A stretch of DNA of 18,503 bases from Wenzhouxiangella sp. (GTDB taxonomy: Bacteria; Pseudomonadota; Gammaproteobacteria; Xanthomonadales; Wenzhouxiangellaceae). A program made the translations under genes and the position numbers. Shown here one piece after another: positions 12,084-18,503 of this stretch. Location: the NCBI GenBank assembly GCA_007123575.1, contig SKKV01000038.1, forward strand, positions 1-18,503. The letters run 5' to 3'. The stretch's first letter is position 1, and the number at the start of each line of letters is the position of its first letter. The notes beneath the pieces were generated by a model. It was not told the origin of the DNA. It saw nothing but the letters and a program-made list of their open reading frames with translations, and made no database searches.

Positions 12084-13379
12084 ATGCAGGTATCGGTTGA
12101 AAAGACGGGGGATCTGGAACGGCGCATGACCGTTCAGATTCCGGCAGACGACATTGACTCCCGCGTTGCCGGGCGCTTGAATGAGCTTCGTCGCGAAGTT
12201 CGCCTGAAGGGTTTTCGCCCCGGCAAGGTGCCGATCAACGTTATTCGCCAGCGCTATGGAAAGCAGGTTCGAGAAGAAGTTTTAAACCAGGTGATGCAAA
12301 GCAGCCTGGAAGAAGCGGTCGGTGAGCAGTCGATGCGCGTTGCCAACGTTACTCGTCTTGAGCCCAAGTCAGATGAGCCCGGCACATCCTTTGAGTACGT
12401 CGCCGTCCTGGAGGTGTTTCCGGAATTGCCCGATATCGAGGTCGATGACCTGGAAATCGAAAAGCCGGTTGCCGAGGTGACCGAGGGGGACGTTGACGAC
12501 ATGATCGAGACCCTGCGTGAGCAGCGGCGCGAATGGCACGATGTCGAGCGCCCGGCAGCCGAGGGCGACCGGGTTCGCCTGTCGTATGTGGCTGACCTGG
12601 GGGGCGAGCGGGTGCCGGATACCGGACGTTATGAGATTGCTCCCACGCTGGGCGCGCTGGAGAGCTTTCCAGACCTGCAGGCGGCACTTGAAGGTGCTAG
12701 CGTCGGAGATGAGAAGACCGTTACTTTGAGCTTTCCCGACGGCTATCGCCATGAATCGCTGGCCGGCAAGTCGGCCGAAGTCGACATCAAGATTCTGAAC
12801 GTCGAGAATTCGGAATTGCCCGAGGTGGACGAAGCTTTTGCCGCGGCCTTTGGCGTTGAGGGCGGTGTCGAGAAGCTTCGATCCGATGTGCGTCGCAATC
12901 TGGAGCGAGAGCTGCGCGCTGCGGTATCGAGTCGCCTGAAGAAATCGGTTATTGATCAACTCTTGGCCAAGTACAGCGACCTGGCCTTGCCGGCCAGCAG
13001 TCTGCAGCAGGAAATGCGGCAAATGCAGACTCAGGTAGAGGCGCAGGCACGTCAACAGGGTCAGGATCTGGACGTTCCGGGCCCGGAAGTGTTTCGGGCC
13101 GATGCCGAGCGGCGCCTGCGTTTGGGGCTGCTTTTTGGGGAGTTTGCGCGCCAGGCTGGAATCGAAATTGATCCGGCCCGTATCCAGGCCAAACTCGAAG
13201 AAGTGGCCGAGACCTACGAAAGTCCGGCCCAGATCATTGAAATCTACCGCTCCGACGAACGTTTGATGGAACAGGTGGAAAATATGGTTCTTGAGGAGCA
13301 GGTGGTTGATGCGCTGCTGGAGCGAGCCAAGGTAACCGAAAAGCAGATGACCTTCAAACAGGCGTTGGAGCAGGAATGA
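12084..13379 (+). CDS. tig: Trigger factor (ribosome-associated chaperone and prolyl isomerase)
   Basis: A 431-aa cytosolic chaperone that binds the ribosome exit tunnel and shields nascent chains. The N-terminal ribosome-binding signature GFRPGKVP is at about residues 43-50. The central FKBP-type prolyl isomerase domain (about 155-240) includes GDRVRLSYVADL and the later SFPDGYRHESLAGKSAEVDI segment. The C-terminal substrate-binding arms (about 245-431) include VDEAFAAAFGVEGGVEKLR and the LVEEQVVDALL-type end. Length is normal for the family. The ATG at 12084 follows a purine-rich AGAAGAG. The TGA stop overlaps the clpP start as ATGA, so the two are translationally coupled. It heads the tig-clpP-clpX-lon-hupB cluster. 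No convincing own promoter was seen upstream. Confidence 0.97.
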   Translation: MQVSVEKTGDLERRMTVQIPADDIDSRVAGRLNELRREVRLKGFRPGKVPINVIRQRYGKQVREEVLNQVMQSSLEEAVGEQSMRVANVTRLEPKSDEPGTSFEYVAVLEVFPELPDIEVDDLEIEKPVAEVTEGDVDDMIETLREQRREWHDVERPAAEGDRVRLSYVADLGGERVPDTGRYEIAPTLGALESFPDLQAALEGASVGDEKTVTLSFPDGYRHESLAGKSAEVDIKILNVENSELPEVDEAFAAAFGVEGGVEKLRSDVRRNLERELRAAVSSRLKKSVIDQLLAKYSDLALPASSLQQEMRQMQTQVEAQARQQGQDLDVPGPEVFRADAERRLRLGLLFGEFARQAGIEIDPARIQAKLEEVAETYESPAQIIEIYRSDERLMEQVENMVLEEQVVDALLERAKVTEKQMTFKQALEQE

Positions 13380-13981
13380 ACGAGAAAGCTTTGAACCTGG
13401 TGCCGATGGTGGTCGAGCAATCGGCCCGCGGCGAACGTGCCTACGATATCTATTCTCGCTTGCTCAAGGAGCGAGTCATCTTTATCGTCGGGCCAATCGA
13501 AGACCATATGGCCAACCTGGTGGTGGCACAGTTGCTGTACCTGGAATCAGAGAACCCGGAAAAGGACATCAACATCTATATCAATTCGCCAGGCGGTGTG
13601 GTTACTGCTGGAATGGCCATTTACGATACGATTCAATTTATAAAGCCAGATGTGGCTACGATGTGCGTTGGTCAGGCGGCTAGTATGGGCGCACTTCTTT
13701 TGGCCGCAGGTGCAGCAGGAAAACGGTATGCGCTTGCGCACTCCAGGGTCATGATTCACCAGCCGCTGGGCGGTTTCCAAGGTCAGGCGTCGGATATTGA
13801 CATTCACGCCCGTGAGATTCTCAAGATGAAGGATACGTTGAACCGGATACTACAAAAGCACACCGGTCAGCCGCTGGAGACGATCGAAAACGACACGGAC
13901 CGCGACAAGTTTCTGTCGGCTATCGAGGCGCGCGACTATGGCTTGGTGGACGAAGTTCTCGACAGCCGAGCGTCAACGTAA
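13376..13981 (+). CDS. clpP: ATP-dependent Clp protease proteolytic subunit
   Basis: A 201-aa serine peptidase that assembles into a tetradecameric barrel and degrades substrates unfolded by ClpX or ClpA. The triad is complete: Ser103 in GQAASMGALL, His128 in MIHQPLGG, and Asp177 in ENDTDRDKF, corresponding to Ser111, His136 and Asp185 of the E. coli precursor. The N-terminus (MNEKALNLVPMVVEQSARGERAYDIYSRLL) is a few residues shorter than E. coli, with a short propeptide region. The gene starts inside the tig stop (ATGA), with GGAG just upstream at 13367-13370 as the ribosome site. clpX follows after 57 bp with no terminator, so the two form one operon, as in other gammaproteobacteria. Confidence 0.98.
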   Translation: MNEKALNLVPMVVEQSARGERAYDIYSRLLKERVIFIVGPIEDHMANLVVAQLLYLESENPEKDINIYINSPGGVVTAGMAIYDTIQFIKPDVATMCVGQAASMGALLLAAGAAGKRYALAHSRVMIHQPLGGFQGQASDIDIHAREILKMKDTLNRILQKHTGQPLETIENDTDRDKFLSAIEARDYGLVDEVLDSRAST

Positions 13982-14038
13982 GACTTGACACATTCGGGTA
14001 CACTGTTTCCATGAATGAAATTGAGGCCCGGTACGCCG

Positions 14039-15301
14039 ATGAGTGACTCAACCAGCGACGGCAAAATTCTTTATTGCTCTTTCTGTGGCAAAAGCCAGCA
14101 TGAGGTGCGCAAGCTCATCGCTGGCCCCAGTGTCTACATCTGCGACGAGTGCGTCGAACTGTGCAACGATATCATTCGCGAAGAGTTGGAGGAATCAAGT
14201 CTGGCCGAACGCGAGCAGTTGCCGACACCTAGAGAAATCCACGCATTTCTCGACAACTATGTGATCGGCCAACAGGCGGCCAAGAAAGTTTTGTCTGTTG
14301 CCGTCTACAATCACTACAAGCGGCTGGAATCACACAAGCATCGTGACGACGTTGAGCTGGCGAAATCAAATATCTTGCTGATCGGGCCAACCGGCTCTGG
14401 TAAGACTTTGCTGGCTGAAACGCTGGCGAGAATGCTTAACGTGCCTTTCACCATCGCCGACGCAACAACGCTGACCGAGGCAGGGTATGTTGGTGAAGAT
14501 GTAGAAAACATCATTCAGAAGCTGCTTCAGAAGTGCGATTACGACGTCGAAAAAGCCCAGAGCGGCATCGTTTACATTGACGAGATCGACAAGATATCGC
14601 GCAAGGCGGAAAACCCCTCGATTACTCGGGATGTTTCCGGTGAGGGGGTTCAGCAGGCCCTGCTGAAGTTGATCGAGGGCACCATGGCTTCGGTGCCTCC
14701 GCAGGGTGGGCGCAAGCATCCGCAGCAGGAGTTTCTGCAGGTTGACACGCGCAACATCTTGTTCATTTGCGGCGGTGCATTTGCCGGCCTGGATAAAGTC
14801 ATCCAGGCTCGGTCCCAGTCGGCGGGAATCGGATTCAAGGCCGAAGTGCGAAGTGCTGAATCCAGCGATTTGTCGAAGGTCCTGGCCGCTGTCGAGCCCG
14901 AGGATTTGATTCGCTATGGGTTGATTCCAGAGTTCGTCGGCCGGATGCCTGTAGTCGCGACCTTGTCTGAGCTTGACGAGGACGCCCTGGTCAGGATTCT
15001 CGTCGAGCCAAAGAATGCAGTTATCAAGCAGTTTCGCAAGTTGTTCGAGATGGACCGCTGTGAACTGGAAGTTCGCGAAGATGCGTTGCACGCCATTGCC
15101 CGCAAGGCTATGGACCGAAAGACAGGTGCCAGGGGCTTGCGCACCATTCTCGAGAATGTTCTGCTTGAAAGTATGTACGACCTGCCTTCGATGGAAAACG
15201 TCAGCAAGATGGTGGTTGATGAGGCGGTGATCAACGGCGAATCCGCGCCCTACATCATTTACGACGGTGCCCAACAGCAGCGCGCTGGCGCTGAATCCTG
15301 A
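14039..15301 (+). CDS. clpX: ATP-dependent Clp protease ATPase subunit ClpX
   Basis: A 420-aa AAA+ unfoldase that delivers substrates such as ssrA-tagged proteins to ClpP. The N-terminal zinc-binding domain has Cys13, Cys16, Cys35 and Cys38 (CSFCGKSQ and CDECVELC). The AAA+ module shows Walker A GPTGSGKT (116-123), pore loop GYVGED (149-154) and Walker B IVYIDEID. The ClpP-docking IGF loop is present in SAGIGFKAEV. ATG 14039 gives the usual MSDSTSDGKILYCSFCGK start; an in-frame ATG at 14015 would add eight residues atypical of the family. All functional elements are intact. It lies 57 bp after clpP and is followed by a 185-bp gap before lon. Confidence 0.98.
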   Translation: MSDSTSDGKILYCSFCGKSQHEVRKLIAGPSVYICDECVELCNDIIREELEESSLAEREQLPTPREIHAFLDNYVIGQQAAKKVLSVAVYNHYKRLESHKHRDDVELAKSNILLIGPTGSGKTLLAETLARMLNVPFTIADATTLTEAGYVGEDVENIIQKLLQKCDYDVEKAQSGIVYIDEIDKISRKAENPSITRDVSGEGVQQALLKLIEGTMASVPPQGGRKHPQQEFLQVDTRNILFICGGAFAGLDKVIQARSQSAGIGFKAEVRSAESSDLSKVLAAVEPEDLIRYGLIPEFVGRMPVVATLSELDEDALVRILVEPKNAVIKQFRKLFEMDRCELEVREDALHAIARKAMDRKTGARGLRTILENVLLESMYDLPSMENVSKMVVDEAVINGESAPYIIYDGAQQQRAGAES

Positions 15302-15392
15302 GCACCGCTGAGCGGCTTGCCGGAACATTCATATTCTTTAGCAACTGCGCAATAGACTTGGCAGGCCGGCAGGGCTGGAATGGCCGACTATG

Positions 15393-15422
15393 CTTGAATC
15401 ATTGCGAGCCTGCGCCAATATA
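15393..15422 (+). promoter_or_regulatory. Candidate sigma-32 (heat-shock) promoter of lon
   Basis: CTTGAA (15393-15398), matching the sigma-32 -35 core, is followed after 14 bases by CGCCAATATA (15413-15422), which resembles CCCCATNTA. It lies ~65 bp before the lon start, and lon is a classical heat-shock gene. The match is imperfect in the -10 region. Confidence 0.45.
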
Positions 15423-15486
15423 CTTGGTTTCAACCTCATCAATGGTGCTCGTGACAACGAGCGCCTCGACAGGATAAATCTTTACC

Positions 15487-17910
15487 ATGGCCAGTACTGA
15501 TCTGCCAGAAACTCGCACGAATTCTCCGCGCCAGCCCACGCCGGTGCTCAGCCTGCGCGACGTGGTGGTGTTTCCGCACATGGTGATTCCACTGTTCGTG
15601 GGTCGCGAGCGTTCCGTCAGGGCCTTGGAAGAGACTATGAATGTGGACAAGCAAATCCTGCTTGTCACGCAAAAGAATCCGGAGACCGAGTCGCCAGAGC
15701 CAGATGATTTGTTTGAGTGTGGAACGATTGCCAGCATCCTGCAAATGCTGCGATTGCCAGATGGCACTACCAAGGTCCTTGTCGAGGGCGTTGAACGGGT
15801 GCGAGTCCATACACTGGAAGAATCCGAAGGTTACCTGGCCGGGCGATGGGAATACCTTGAGCCGGCAGCAGAGGTCGACCAGAAGTCGCTCGAGGTCACA
15901 ACACGTAGCTTGATGAGTCTGTTCGAGCAATACGTCAAGCTGAGCCGCAAGATTCCGCCAGAGCTATTGACGACGCTGGCAGGCATAGAAGATGCCAGCC
16001 GACTGGCCGATACTATTGCGGCTCATCTGGGTATTCGAATCGAAGACAAGCAGCAGATCCTTGAAACTGCCTCGATCATGGAGCGTATGGAGCGTTTGAT
16101 GGCTCTGGTGGAGGGCGAAATTGACGTGCTCAAACTCGAAAAGCGTATTCGCGGTAGGGTCAAGACCCAGATGGAGAAAAGCCAGCGCGAGTATTACCTG
16201 AACGAGCAAATGAAGGCAATCCAGAAAGAGCTGGGTGACCTGGACGACTCGGGTAACGATCTTGGTGACCTGGAAGCAAAGATTGAAAAGGCCGGTATGC
16301 CGAAAGAGGCGCTGGAAAAGGCCCGGTCAGAATTCAACAAGCTAAAAATGATGTCGCCAATGTCTGCCGAGGCCACGGTTGTTCGCAACTACCTTGACTG
16401 GATGTTGATGATGCCGTGGAAAAAGCGCAGCAAGATCTGTAAGGATCTGAAGGCTGCCGAAGATGTGCTCGAGGCCGATCACTATGGGCTGGAGCGGGTC
16501 AAGGAGAGGATTCTCGAATACCTGGCCGTGCAGCAGAGAGTCAAAAAGCTGAAAGGCCCGATTCTTTGCCTCGTGGGTCCGCCAGGGGTCGGTAAAACCT
16601 CGCTGGGCAAATCCATTGCCCGCGCTACCGGTCGCAAGTTTGTCAGAATGAGCTTGGGCGGAGTGCGTGACGAGGCAGAAATTCGCGGTCATCGTCGGAC
16701 CTATATCGGCTCGATGCCGGGACGAGTGCTGCAGAACATGGGCAAGGTTGGGGCGCGTAACCCATTGTTCATGCTTGATGAACTGGACAAAATGTCGATG
16801 GATTTTCGGGGCGACCCGTCATCGGCGCTGCTCGAAGTGCTCGACCCAGAGCAGAACAATACTTTCGGTGACCACTACCTTGAAGTGGACTTCGATTTGT
16901 CCGAAGTCATGTTCCTGGCCACCGCCAACTCGCTCAATATCCCGCCGCCGCTGCTGGACCGGATGGAAATAATTCGCATCCCTGGATACACGGAAGACGA
17001 GAAACTGAACATCGCGACCCGCTACCTGCTTGACAAGCAAATGCAGCAGCACGGTCTGAAAGAAGATGAGTTGTCGGTCAGCGAAACAGCCATTGTCGAC
17101 ATCATCCGTTACTACACCCGAGAAGCTGGCGTGCGCAACCTTGAGCGCGAACTGGCCAAGATCTGCCGCAAGGTCGTCAAGGAGCTTAGCCTGGACAACA
17201 AGCTTGAACGCCGCCAGGTGACAACGCGCAACCTGGACAAATACCTGGGTGTCAGGCGGCATCGCTTTGGCCGGGCAGAAGAGCAGAGTGAGATTGGTCA
17301 GGTGACCGGCCTGGCCTGGACCGAAGTCGGCGGTGAGCTGCTTCAGATTGAAGCTGCTGCGGTTCCCGGCAAAGGCAAGTTAACCCATACCGGCCAGCTT
17401 GGCAGTGTCATGCAAGAGTCGGTTCAAGCTGCTCTATCAGTAGTGCGTTCGCGGGCAAGTGTTCTTGGTATTGCCGAAGATTTTCATCAAAACCAGGATA
17501 TTCATATTCATGTGCCCGAGGGTGCGACGCCCAAGGACGGTCCAAGTGCGGGCATTGCAATGGTAACGGCGCTGGTGTCGGTGCTCAGCGGTACCGCGGT
17601 GCGTTCCGATGTGGCAATGACCGGGGAAATCACCTTGCGGGGCAAAGTGCTGCCTATCGGCGGGTTGAAGGAAAAGCTTCTGGCAGCGCTGCGCGGCGGC
17701 ATACGGCTTGTATTGATTCCGGCTGAAAACGAAAAGGACCTGGCCGAGATTCCTGATCGGATAAAGAAGGATCTGGAAATCTGTCCGGTTACCTGGATTG
17801 ACGAGGTACTCGATCTGGCGTTGGTGGGTAGTGCCGAGCCAGCCGAGGGCGGAACTGAGCCGGTACCCGGAAAAAAAGACGGGTCGGAGTCGTCCGTTCG
17901 CGCCCATTGA
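15487..17910 (+). CDS. lon: ATP-dependent protease La (Lon)
   Basis: An 807-aa homohexameric AAA+ protease that degrades misfolded and regulatory proteins. The N-terminal LON substrate-binding domain (about 17-210) begins VLSLRDVVVFPHMVIPLFVGR. A coiled-coil linker follows. The AAA+ domain has Walker A GPPGVGKT (364-371) and Walker B in LFMLDELDKM. The protease domain has the Ser-Lys dyad: Ser687 in PKDGPSAGIA and Lys730 in GGLKEKLLAA, 43 residues apart as in E. coli (Ser679/Lys722). The C-terminus has a short low-complexity acidic/glycine tail (EPAEGGTEPVPGKKDGSES) beyond the protease domain. AGGAT at 15471-15475 is the likely ribosome site. A possible heat-shock promoter lies upstream, and hupB follows after 199 bp, the standard gene order. 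Confidence 0.98.
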   Translation: MASTDLPETRTNSPRQPTPVLSLRDVVVFPHMVIPLFVGRERSVRALEETMNVDKQILLVTQKNPETESPEPDDLFECGTIASILQMLRLPDGTTKVLVEGVERVRVHTLEESEGYLAGRWEYLEPAAEVDQKSLEVTTRSLMSLFEQYVKLSRKIPPELLTTLAGIEDASRLADTIAAHLGIRIEDKQQILETASIMERMERLMALVEGEIDVLKLEKRIRGRVKTQMEKSQREYYLNEQMKAIQKELGDLDDSGNDLGDLEAKIEKAGMPKEALEKARSEFNKLKMMSPMSAEATVVRNYLDWMLMMPWKKRSKICKDLKAAEDVLEADHYGLERVKERILEYLAVQQRVKKLKGPILCLVGPPGVGKTSLGKSIARATGRKFVRMSLGGVRDEAEIRGHRRTYIGSMPGRVLQNMGKVGARNPLFMLDELDKMSMDFRGDPSSALLEVLDPEQNNTFGDHYLEVDFDLSEVMFLATANSLNIPPPLLDRMEIIRIPGYTEDEKLNIATRYLLDKQMQQHGLKEDELSVSETAIVDIIRYYTREAGVRNLERELAKICRKVVKELSLDNKLERRQVTTRNLDKYLGVRRHRFGRAEEQSEIGQVTGLAWTEVGGELLQIEAAAVPGKGKLTHTGQLGSVMQESVQAALSVVRSRASVLGIAEDFHQNQDIHIHVPEGATPKDGPSAGIAMVTALVSVLSGTAVRSDVAMTGEITLRGKVLPIGGLKEKLLAALRGGIRLVLIPAENEKDLAEIPDRIKKDLEICPVTWIDEVLDLALVGSAEPAEGGTEPVPGKKDGSESSVRAH

Positions 17911-17975
17911 CCGTCATCCTGCGGTAAAATCATCAGCGTCCTAGGATATTTCGGCAGATTCGGAGTGCTTTTCTG

Positions 17976-18004
17976 TTGATGGGGTGGTCTTGCTGAGATA
18001 TCAT
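17976..18004 (+). promoter_or_regulatory. Candidate sigma-70 promoter of hupB
   Basis: TTGATG (17976-17981, 4/6), a 17-base spacer, and TATCAT (17999-18004, 5/6) lie about 105 bp before the hupB ATG. It would leave a leader of roughly 95 nt. An AT-rich TTTTAATATAGATAA stretch at 18076-18090 contains further -10-like hexamers but no matching -35. Confidence 0.45.
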
Positions 18005-18109
18005 GACAGGCTTGCATCTTTTGGCGGCATCGATCGGCACCACCCAAAAAGCTGAGCGGGGTAGTCGCTAAGCACTTTTAATATAGATAACGATTTGGAG
18101 CACCTTAGA

Positions 18110-18382
18110 ATGAATAAATCCGAACTGGTTGAAAGCGTCTCGGCCGCCTCTGGCTTGTCAAAAGCGGACTCGCAACGCGCCCTCGACGCTACTATCGAAG
18201 CCATTGGCAAAGCCCTCAAGAAAGGCGACACCGTATCGCTGGTTGGCTTCGGTACTTTCTCGGTCAAAAAGCGGGCAGCGCGTACCGGCCGAAATCCGGC
18301 AACCGGCGAGACCATCAAGATCAAGGCGTCAAAAACCCCTTCATTTAAGGCTGGTAAAGGCTTTAAAGACGCGATAAAATAG
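18110..18382 (+). CDS. hupB: DNA-binding protein HU-beta
   Basis: A 90-aa nucleoid protein of the HU/IHF family that bends and compacts DNA as a dimer. It begins MNKSELVESVSAASGLSKADSQRALDA, and the beta-arm carries the family signature around GFGTFSVKKRAARTGRNPATGE, with the intercalating proline in RNP. Length and sequence match HU rather than IHF. ATG 18110 is used, with GGAG (18097-18100) nine bases upstream; an in-frame TTG at 18095 overlaps that ribosome site and is less likely. Its place after lon is conserved in gammaproteobacteria. tRNA-Val begins 14 bases after the stop with no terminator between, so the mRNA and tRNA may share a primary transcript. Confidence 0.98.
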   Translation: MNKSELVESVSAASGLSKADSQRALDATIEAIGKALKKGDTVSLVGFGTFSVKKRAARTGRNPATGETIKIKASKTPSFKAGKGFKDAIK

Positions 18383-18396
18383 CGGGCTTATGCCCA

Positions 18397-18472
18397 GGGT
18401 GCTTAGCTCAGCTGGGAGAGCATCGCCCTTACAAGGCGAGGGTCGGAGGTTCGAGCCCTCCAGCACCCACCA
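18397..18472 (+). tRNA. tRNA-Val(TAC)
   Basis: A 76-nt cloverleaf: acceptor GGGTGCT/AGCACCC, anticodon stem TCGCC/GGCGA, loop CTTACAA with TAC at 18430-18432, T-loop TTCGAGC, discriminator A and encoded CCA. It starts 14 bases after the hupB stop and is followed after 6 bases by tRNA-Asp. Confidence 0.97.
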
Positions 18473-18478
18473 GGTTTA

Positions 18479-18503
18479 GGAGTGGTAGTTCAGTTGGTTA
18501 GAA
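18479..18503 (+). tRNA. tRNA-Asp, 5' part only (runs off window)
   Basis: The final 25 bases GGAGTGGTAGTTCAG plus TTGGTTAGAA match the acceptor strand and D-arm of bacterial tRNA-Asp(GTC). The anticodon is outside the window, so the identity rests on the 5' third. A Val-Asp pair is a common bacterial tRNA arrangement. Confidence 0.85.

Noticed and set aside
13985..14004. TTGACA followed by TACACT before clpX as a promoter
   Set aside because: The spacer is only 8 bases, far from the required 16-18, and no suitable -10 lies at the right distance.
15358..15394. TTGGCA ... TATGCT upstream of lon as a sigma-70 promoter
   Set aside because: The spacer is 25 bases, too long for sigma-70.
1..18503. 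CRISPR arrays, transposase genes, prophage genes
   Set aside because: No regularly spaced repeats with unique spacers, no transposase or integrase frame and no phage structural genes were seen.

Overview
The window reads as chromosomal DNA of a GC-rich gammaproteobacterium. The strongest evidence is the gene order tig-clpP-clpX-lon-hupB (12084-18382), the standard gammaproteobacterial protein-quality-control cluster. The Ser/Thr kinase with C-terminal TPRs, the FimX-like EAL protein and the DUF2799 lipoprotein suggest a Xanthomonadales/Lysobacterales-type lineage (for example Wenzhouxiangella-like). That finer placement is inference only.

Layout. 1-320 is the 3' end of lipA. 336-477 holds a pair of inverted 'ACCGAANAC'-type repeats. 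520-876 is a small unrecognised protein. 1035-3236 is an oligopeptidase B-like S9 peptidase with a lipoprotein signal. 3270-6449 carries a DUF2799 lipoprotein and a transmembrane Ser/Thr kinase with TPRs, 12 bp apart. On the minus strand, 8496-6455 is a two-gene operon of an FHA-domain histidine kinase and a NarL/LuxR-type response regulator with an ATGA start/stop overlap. 8675-9955 is a FimX-like degenerate GGDEF-EAL protein. 10535-9975 (minus) is a stand-alone GNAT acetyltransferase resembling the C-terminal domain of PatZ/Pat. 10649-12004 is a tRNA array: Arg(ACG), Pro(TGG), Arg(TCT), His(GTG), Lys(CTT). The proteostasis cluster follows, then tRNA-Val(TAC) and the start of tRNA-Asp at the right edge.

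The most notable element is in the tRNA array. The tRNA-Arg(TCT) gene is split inside its anticodon by a group I intron of about 459 nt (11266-11724), apparently subgroup IC3. Complementary strands for P3, P4, P7 and P9 can be found, and a guide sequence pairs with both exons across the splice junction. Inside the intron is a broken gene for a PD-(D/E)XK homing endonuclease: the N-terminal and C-terminal signatures survive in two different frames and the catalytic middle is gone. The intron therefore looks like a once-mobile element that has lost its mobility but must still splice to give a functional tRNA.

A second oddity lies between tRNA-Arg(ACG) and tRNA-Pro. Two tandem units of about 200 bp each contain the tRNA 3' end, a near-identical hairpin terminator, and an inverted copy of the tRNA 3' end.

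Functional links. Trigger factor, ClpXP, Lon and HU form the folding/proteolysis/nucleoid block. The Ser/Thr kinase lies beside a histidine kinase carrying a phosphothreonine-binding FHA domain, so cross-talk between Ser/Thr and His-Asp phosphorylation is plausible, with the divergent EAL protein a possible target. This is inferred from context alone.
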